In this document: piece after piece, positions 14,733 to 19,225 of the stretch
Position numbering within the stretch: the first letter of the stretch is position 1
Layout: each line of letters begins with the position of its first letter
Assembly: GCA_023554435.1 (NCBI GenBank)
Contig: JAMJQV010000204.1
Coordinates: 1-19,225, forward strand
DNA length: 19,225 nt
Direction: 5' to 3'
From: Gemmatimonadota bacterium
GTDB taxonomy: Bacteria > Gemmatimonadota > Gemmatimonadetes > Palauibacterales > Palauibacteraceae
Translations under genes and position numbers: made by a program
The notes under the pieces: generated by a model
What the model was told of the DNA's origin: nothing
The model's input: the letters and a program-made list of their open reading frames with translations, nothing else
Databases searched by the model: none

Positions 14733-15685
14733 GTTTCCTCGCCGGGTTGCGGGAGCGGGCGGCGCGGACGAACCCTCGGATCGGCTTTCCCGAGGCGACC
14801 GAGACGCGCACCGCCGATGCGATTCGGCGTCTGGCCGAGGAGGGTGCCGTTCGGCCGGTCGTCGTCGAGTCGGTCGCGAACCTCGATCCCGGCCTGCAGG
14901 AGTGCGGGGTGGAAGTACTCGATCCGTATGCCCCGGGCAGGAGAGGGGAAGTGGCCGACTTGCTCCCGGAGATCAGCTCGGGCGGACCGGTGGACACGCT
15001 GCGTTTCGCGGTTGCACAAATGCACCGAGGCCGGCTGGACGGGGTGGTCGCCGGTGCGAGGAGCGCGACCGCGGACGTGCTCCGGGCGGGGCTCAGGATC
15101 GTCGGGACGGCCGAGGGGATTCGGACGGTCTCCAGCTCGTTTTACATGGTGCCGCCGGGCGGTTCGCCGGCCGACGTGCTCACGTTCACGGACGCCGGGG
15201 TAGTCCCGGCTCCGACCCCCGAGCAGCTGGCCGAGATCGCCCAGGCCGCCTGCCGGGCACGACGGCTCATCGTCGGTGACGAGCCGAGAGTCGCTTTCCT
15301 GTCGTACTCGACGCTGGGATCCGCGGACGGCGATTCGGTCCGGGCGGTACGGGAAGCCTTGCGCGAGTTTCGGGAGCGCGAGCCGGATGTTATCTGTGAC
15401 GGGGAGCTGCAAGTGGATGCGGCGCTCGTGCCCGAGGTGGCGGCGATCAAGGCCCCGGGCTCGACGTTGGCCGGGCGAGCAAACGTTCTGGTCTTCCCGA
15501 ACCTGGACGCCGGGAACATCGGCTACAAGCTGGTCCAGCGTCTGGCCGGGGCCCACGCCCTGGGCCCCGTACTGCAAGGACTCGCCGGACCTCTGAACGA
15601 CCTGTCGCGCGGGGCCTCGACGGAGGACATCGTGCACATGGCGTATATCACGGCGCTCATGACGGAGGCGCCACGAAAGCTGTAA
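14729..15685 (+). CDS. pta: Phosphate acetyltransferase
   Basis: Interconverts acetyl-CoA and acetyl phosphate. The 318 residues fit the short (class I, about 330 residues) form without the extra N-terminal domain of the long enzymes. Family marks are LDGVVAGARSATADVLRAGLRIVG, the VSSSFYMVPPGG strand-loop, VAFLSYSTLGSA, ANVLVFPNLDAGNIGYKLVQR and the ending GLAGPLNDLSRGASTEDI. Phosphate butyryltransferases share the fold; the NDLSRG ending favours Pta. GTG 14729 overlaps the coaD stop (GTGA) and has no good ribosome site of its own, pointing to translational coupling. No acetate kinase gene is in the window. Coupling to coaD puts CoA supply and acetyl-CoA use together. Confidence 0.93.
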   Translation: MSFLAGLRERAARTNPRIGFPEATETRTADAIRRLAEEGAVRPVVVESVANLDPGLQECGVEVLDPYAPGRRGEVADLLPEISSGGPVDTLRFAVAQMHRGRLDGVVAGARSATADVLRAGLRIVGTAEGIRTVSSSFYMVPPGGSPADVLTFTDAGVVPAPTPEQLAEIAQAACRARRLIVGDEPRVAFLSYSTLGSADGDSVRAVREALREFREREPDVICDGELQVDAALVPEVAAIKAPGSTLAGRANVLVFPNLDAGNIGYKLVQRLAGAHALGPVLQGLAGPLNDLSRGASTEDIVHMAYITALMTEAPRKL

Positions 15686-15700
15686 CGCGAATCACCTGAG

Positions 15701-15706
15701 TGAGGG
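15701..15706 (+). promoter_or_regulatory. Ribosome binding site fixing the STAS gene start
   Basis: TGAGGG 5 bases before ATG 15712. It supports the ATG over the in-frame GTG at 15700, which would add four residues and lies across this site. Confidence 0.5.
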
Positions 15707-15711
15707 CTGCA

Positions 15712-16041
15712 ATGTTTTCGATCATCGAGATGAATGGGATTACGATCGTGGAGGTCGGCGGCGAGCTGATCGTGGGCAACCGTCAGGACCTGAAGGACAC
15801 GGTTCTCGAGCGGTTGGAGTCGGGTGATCGGCGGTTTCTCATCGATTTCTCCAGTTCCAGCTACATCGACTCCAGCGGACTGGGCGTTCTGGTGAGCCTG
15901 TCAAAGAAGATCAGGGAGTCCGGCGGAGCGCTGCGTCTCGCTGGGCTTAACGAGGACCTTCGCACCCTGTTCGAGCTGACGAAGCTGGATACGCTGTTCC
16001 AGATCGCGGACACGCGCGCGCGGGCCATCGGCGAGTTCTGA
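15712..16041 (+). CDS. STAS-domain anti-sigma factor antagonist (SpoIIAA/RsbV-like)
   Basis: A 109-residue single STAS domain. In partner switching the unphosphorylated antagonist binds the serine kinase and frees its target, and phosphorylation turns it off. The domain has the standard order of strands and helices, with FLIDFSSSSYIDSSGLGVLVS carrying the phosphorylation site, Ser 54 in Asp-Ser-Ser-Gly by comparison with SpoIIAA and RsbV. ATG 15712 has a TGAGGG ribosome site. It begins 26 bases after pta and ends 3 bases before the kinase gene. Together with the next two genes it makes a complete kinase-antagonist-phosphatase set. Confidence 0.93.
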   Translation: MFSIIEMNGITIVEVGGELIVGNRQDLKDTVLERLESGDRRFLIDFSSSSYIDSSGLGVLVSLSKKIRESGGALRLAGLNEDLRTLFELTKLDTLFQIADTRARAIGEF

Positions 16042-16044
16042 CGG

Positions 16045-16830
16045 GTGTCAGAATCACCGGCGACCGCCCTCGTCTGCTCCAACCGCAGAGAGGTGTCCGA
16101 CAGCCTGATCCAGGGACTCGGGCCACTCGGCGCTTCCTGCCAGGTGGCGTCGATGCGGCAGGAGTGGCCGGGTGACGCCCCGGGGATCGCCTTCATCGAC
16201 CTGGCCGATGCCGGACAGCCCGTTCGCGAAGTACGACTTACCTACGGTCCAGGAACCGATCTCGTGGCCGTCGTGGACAACGAGTCCGTCGAGCGCCTCA
16301 TCCCGGCTCTGGCCGCAGGGTGCGGGGATTATCTCTTCTTCCCGATCAATAGCGACGAACTGGGGCTGAAGTGGCGGAAGCACGTGTTGGGAGAGGGTGG
16401 AACGCGCGCCAGGCGTCCGGGCGGCCTGGCCGGGAGCATCCAGCTCGAGTTCCCTTCGAGAGTCGGATTCGTCCGTGAGGTAGTGGCCGAAGTGGTCGAT
16501 GCCTGTGAACGACTGGCCTTCTCGGGTTCTCGAGCGACGCTGAACCTGCGGGTCGCGGTGGGCGAGGCCCTTTCCAATGCCATCCTGTATGGAAACCAGG
16601 AGGATCCGCGGAAGCTCGTGAGGGTGGCGGCGGCGCTGCGCCCGGGCTCGGCGGAAGTCACGGTCACCGACGAGGGGCCGGGTTTCGACCCGCACGCGAT
16701 TCTGGATCCGACACGCCCTGAGAACAGGGAACGCAGCCATGGCCGGGGACTCTTTCTACTGCGGTCACTGACGGACGAAGTGCGCTTCAATGACCGCGGA
16801 AACTCCATCACCCTGACGCTCCGGGAATAG
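16045..16830 (+). CDS. RsbW/SpoIIAB-type serine kinase with a degenerate receiver-like N-terminal domain
   Basis: A 261-residue two-part protein. The C-terminal half (about 130-261) is a GHKL ATPase of the anti-sigma serine kinase type: N-box EALSNAILYGN (Glu 174, Asn 178), DEGPGFDP (209-216) and HGRGLFLL (Gly 233, Gly 235). It should phosphorylate the STAS protein encoded just upstream. The N-terminal half (about 5-115) follows a response-regulator pattern: TALVCSNRREVSD, AFIDL with an Asp at 52, LVAVVD, and AGCGDYLFFPINSDEL. Key receiver residues are missing, however: the acidic pair is Cys-Ser-Asn, and the conserved Lys before Pro is Phe. Ordinary phosphotransfer is therefore doubtful, and this may be a ligand or protein-docking domain. 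GTG 16045 starts 3 bases after the STAS stop, without a strong ribosome site. No sigma factor gene is adjacent, so the kinase's target is unknown. Confidence 0.88.
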   Translation: MSESPATALVCSNRREVSDSLIQGLGPLGASCQVASMRQEWPGDAPGIAFIDLADAGQPVREVRLTYGPGTDLVAVVDNESVERLIPALAAGCGDYLFFPINSDELGLKWRKHVLGEGGTRARRPGGLAGSIQLEFPSRVGFVREVVAEVVDACERLAFSGSRATLNLRVAVGEALSNAILYGNQEDPRKLVRVAAALRPGSAEVTVTDEGPGFDPHAILDPTRPENRERSHGRGLFLLRSLTDEVRFNDRGNSITLTLRE

Positions 16831-16834
16831 GCTC

Positions 16835-18445
16835 GTGGAAGCCGAACGAGACCGGAAGGCCGGGCCCGAGGACGCGGTGGAATCGAACGGGCCGAGCGAT
16901 GATGGGGGACACGCGGATGCCCCGCACATGCTCACCAGCGACCGGCTGGAAGAGTATCTGGACTCATTTCACCGGCTGACCGGGATTCGCTCCAGGCTCG
17001 TAGTCGAATCGGATTCGGCCGAAGTCACGGCCCACGACTCGCTGGGTGACGCGCGCGGGGTGGAGTTCACGGAGTCCTCGTGGCTGGTAATGCCGTCCGT
17101 GCGCATGCGCCTGGCGGTGGCCCCGGCGTCCGGAGACGAGGAGCGGCGGCTCGTTGCGTTGCTCCGGGAGTCTGCGAGCCGCCTGGTCGCATCGGAGCGG
17201 GAGGCGCGTTTCTTCTCCGTGGAGCTCGCGGATCGATACGAGGAGATCGATCTGCTGACGTCGGTGGGAGAGATTCTCGGGTCGGTCGTCCACCTGGAAC
17301 GAGCGGTAAGCCGATTGCTGTCGCGGCTGGCCGATGTCCTCAACGCCGACTGTGCAGCGGTCTGGGTGCCGGAAGAAGGCGAGTCCCTGCGCCTACTGGC
17401 GGCGGGTGGTGCAGCGGCGCCCGAGCTTACGGCGGACCCCGAGGCGCGTGCCCGGGAGTGGATCGACAGAGCCATGCGGATGCACCTGCCCCAGATCCGA
17501 CCTCGGCGCGGCCTCGCCAGGGAGGAAGGCGATCGCACGCTGCTGGCGGTTCCGCTGAGACACTCGGTGCTTCACGGAAGTACTCTTCCCCTGGGGGTGC
17601 TCGCGGCCAGGGGACGGGAAGGCAGGGACACCTTCTCTCAGGCGGACGTCAATCTGGCGGCGACCGTCGCAGCTCACCTCGCCGCCGCGATCGAGAACGA
17701 CCGATTGACGCGGGAAAGCCTGGTCCAGGAGAGAATGCTCGTCGAGATGGAACTGGCGCACCACCTTCAGATGAAGCTCCTGCCCGATCTCGGCGACTTC
17801 GACGGGGTGGCGGACGTGGCCGGTCGTTGCGAGCCGGCTGAGTCGGTGGGTGGTGACTTCTACCACCTGTTCAGGCTTCCGGGGAACCGTCTGGGCGTGA
17901 TGCTGGGCGACGTGAGTTCCCACGGGTATTCCGCGGGCCTCATCATGGCGCTGACCATGAGCGCGGCATCGATCACGGTTCGCGAGCGCGAAGAGCCCTC
18001 GGACGTCCTGAGGGGGATTCACCATGAGCTGGTCCGGAAACTCGAGTCCACCGAGATGTACATGACGTTGTGCTACGCAGTCCTGGACCCGACGGCCGGA
18101 AAGATCCGTTATGCCAATGCCGGCCACCCGCACGCGTTCCGCGTCAGCGCCACGGAAGTGCAGCGCCTCGACGCCTTGAACCCGCCTCTCGGGATCGCCG
18201 AGTTCGACGCCTACTCCCAGAAGGAGGTCGAGTGGACCCAGGGCAGGGACATGCTCCTCATGTTCACGGACGGAATCAGCGAGTGCCTGGAGAGCGACCG
18301 GATGTGGTCGGATGAGGTCCTTACGCGCATGGCCATGGAGCAGTCCGGTGCCAGCGCCCAGCAAGTCCTGGATCGTGTGTTCCAACTGGCCGAGGCTCCG
18401 GGCGGCGTGGCGGCGGATGATCGAACGGCGCTGGTGGTCAAGTAG
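16835..18445 (+). CDS. GAF-domain PP2C-type serine phosphatase (SpoIIE/RsbU-like)
   Basis: Likely removes phosphate from the STAS antagonist and so triggers the switch. The 536 residues have an acidic, Gly-rich tail (1-30), an unassigned sensor-like region (about 33-120, opening RLEEYLDSFHRLTGIRSRLVV), a helical linker (ELADRYEEIDLLTSVGEILG), a GAF domain (about 150-295), a coiled linker (TRESLVQERMLVEMELAHHL) and a PP2C-type phosphatase domain. Metal-binding motifs are GGDFY (Asp 341), GDVSSHG (Asp 359), FTDGISE (Asp 479) and DDRTALVV (Asp 528, Asp 529); NAGHP is also present. No membrane segment is seen, so the signal is probably cytoplasmic. The opening LDSFHRLTGI resembles PocR-type sensor domains but lacks their cysteines, so this is a weak hint. 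GTG 16835 follows the kinase stop by 4 bases, and ksgA starts 3 bases after its own stop. Confidence 0.92.
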   Translation: MEAERDRKAGPEDAVESNGPSDDGGHADAPHMLTSDRLEEYLDSFHRLTGIRSRLVVESDSAEVTAHDSLGDARGVEFTESSWLVMPSVRMRLAVAPASGDEERRLVALLRESASRLVASEREARFFSVELADRYEEIDLLTSVGEILGSVVHLERAVSRLLSRLADVLNADCAAVWVPEEGESLRLLAAGGAAAPELTADPEARAREWIDRAMRMHLPQIRPRRGLAREEGDRTLLAVPLRHSVLHGSTLPLGVLAARGREGRDTFSQADVNLAATVAAHLAAAIENDRLTRESLVQERMLVEMELAHHLQMKLLPDLGDFDGVADVAGRCEPAESVGGDFYHLFRLPGNRLGVMLGDVSSHGYSAGLIMALTMSAASITVREREEPSDVLRGIHHELVRKLESTEMYMTLCYAVLDPTAGKIRYANAGHPHAFRVSATEVQRLDALNPPLGIAEFDAYSQKEVEWTQGRDMLLMFTDGISECLESDRMWSDEVLTRMAMEQSGASAQQVLDRVFQLAEAPGGVAADDRTALVVK

Positions 18446-18448
18446 GCG

Positions 18449-19225
18449 ATGGTGCGGGCCAAGCGATCCCTCAGCCAGAATTTCCTGGTCGATCACAATA
18501 TTCGACGGAAGATCGTCGCGGAACTCCACGCGGGACCGACGGACGAGGTTCTCGAGGTTGGGCCGGGACACGGCGAACTGTCGGATCTGCTGGTGGGCCA
18601 GGTCGCTGCGCTCGTCCTGGTGGAGAAGGACGATGTTCTCGCGTTCGAGCTGGAGGCCCGATTCGGGGGCAGAGACGATGTTCGCGTGGTGCACGCGGAC
18701 GCACTCGAGGTCGACCTGGCAGCCCTGCTTCCCGGTGATCGGCCCGGACTCCTGATCTCGAACCTGCCCTATGGGATCACTTCGCCGCTGATCTTCCGGT
18801 TCCTCGACATGCGGCCGCTACCCGGCAGGATGGTCCTGCTCGTCCAGAAAGAGGTGGCGGAGCGCATAGCGGCCGCGGAGGGGAGCAAGGTGTACGGGGC
18901 GCTTTCCGTGGGAGTGCAGGCCCGGGCCGACGTGCGTGTGGTCTTTCGGGTAGGACGCGGCGCGTTCCGTCCGGCGCCAGCCGTCGATTCCGCGCTGATC
19001 GTCATCGAGCCCCATGCCGACCCGAGGAATGACGAGATGCTGCGCGCTCTTCGGGTTCTCACGCGCGTTGCCTTCTCCCGACGCCGTAAGCAGCTGGGCC
19101 GGATTCTCCGGTCCGCGCCTGAGTACGACCTCTCGGCGGCGGGTGTCGACCGCGTACTGGAGGCCTGCGCTCTTTCTCCCCAGGCTCGCCCCGAGACCCT
19201 GACCCCCGACCAGTTCATCGAACTG
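18449..19225 (+). CDS. rsmA: 16S rRNA (adenine-1518,1519-N6)-dimethyltransferase, partial (runs off the right edge)
   Basis: KsgA/RsmA dimethylates two adenines in the 3' terminal helix of 16S rRNA, a late 30S assembly step. From ATG 18449 the frame stays open for 259 codons to the window's end, with no stop seen; complete enzymes are about 260-290 residues, so nearly all of it is here. Marks are the opening AKRSLSQNFLVD, the cofactor loop LEVGPGHGEL (Glu 36), NLPYGITSPLI (NLPY 105-108), LLVQKEVAERI, and the C-terminal GAFRPAPAVDSALI and AFSRRRKQL. ATG 18449 begins 3 bases after the phosphatase stop with only a weak AGG upstream, so it may be coupled. It joins rsmE and rsmD as the third 16S methyltransferase in this window. 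Confidence 0.96.
   Translation, partial: MVRAKRSLSQNFLVDHNIRRKIVAELHAGPTDEVLEVGPGHGELSDLLVGQVAALVLVEKDDVLAFELEARFGGRDDVRVVHADALEVDLAALLPGDRPGLLISNLPYGITSPLIFRFLDMRPLPGRMVLLVQKEVAERIAAAEGSKVYGALSVGVQARADVRVVFRVGRGAFRPAPAVDSALIVIEPHADPRNDEMLRALRVLTRVAFSRRRKQLGRILRSAPEYDLSAAGVDRVLEACALSPQARPETLTPDQFIEL

Noticed and set aside
17393..18694. 433-codon minus-strand frame opposite the phosphatase and ksgA
   Set aside because: Antisense shadow of two well-supported genes; His/Arg-rich and without motifs.
1..19225. CRISPR arrays, transposases, phage genes or a biosynthetic cluster
   Set aside because: I found no regularly spaced repeats, no transposase or integrase motifs, and almost every base belongs to housekeeping or signalling genes.

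Overview
This is a GC-rich (high G+C at third codon positions), densely coded chromosomal window from a bacterium. I read 17 protein genes; the first (transketolase) and last (16S rRNA dimethyltransferase) run off the ends. I see no tRNA, rRNA, CRISPR array, insertion sequence or phage gene. Nine of the 17 likely start codons are GTG or TTG, and genes are often coupled by 4-base stop/start overlaps. The gene set (GH13 GlgB beside a GH57 protein, MutS2 with Smr domain, a CHCC-zinc DnaG followed by a zinc-ribbon coiled-coil protein, a SpoIIE/RsbW/STAS module) would fit a Gemmatimonadota-like or related environmental phylum. That placement is an inference and is not proven here.

Layout. (1) 1-695, minus strand: N-terminal third of transketolase. 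(2) About 320 bases without a gene, carrying a compact repeat/palindrome just upstream of the next start. (3) 1019-5016: a translationally coupled pair, glycogen branching enzyme glgB and a large GH57 glycosidase-like protein of unknown substrate. (4) 5041-5484, minus strand: a 147-residue protein I cannot name, convergent with the GH57 gene and divergent from rsmE; the divergent gap holds an 8-bp hairpin and a 9-base direct repeat. (5) 5662-9280: rsmE, a HIT-family hydrolase and mutS2. (6) 9346-11887: dnaG primase and a zinc-ribbon coiled-coil protein. (7) 11949-15685: recJ, rsmD, coaD and pta, the last three joined to their upstream neighbours by overlaps. (8) 15712-18445: a three-gene partner-switching cassette (STAS antagonist, ATPase/serine kinase carrying a degenerate receiver-like domain, GAF-PP2C phosphatase). 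(9) 18449 to the end: ksgA/rsmA.

How they work together. Most genes are housekeeping: DNA replication and repair (dnaG, recJ, mutS2), 16S rRNA methylation (rsmE, rsmD, rsmA), CoA and acetyl-phosphate metabolism (coaD, pta), and storage glucan (glgB with GH57). The most interesting part is the partner-switch cassette. Phosphatase, antagonist and kinase sit in one tight run, but no sigma factor is present in the window, so the target is unknown. The kinase has a pseudo-receiver front end that may replace the usual way such kinases receive signals. The second most interesting items are the unassigned 147-residue gene and the small repeat structures in the two gene-free gaps.
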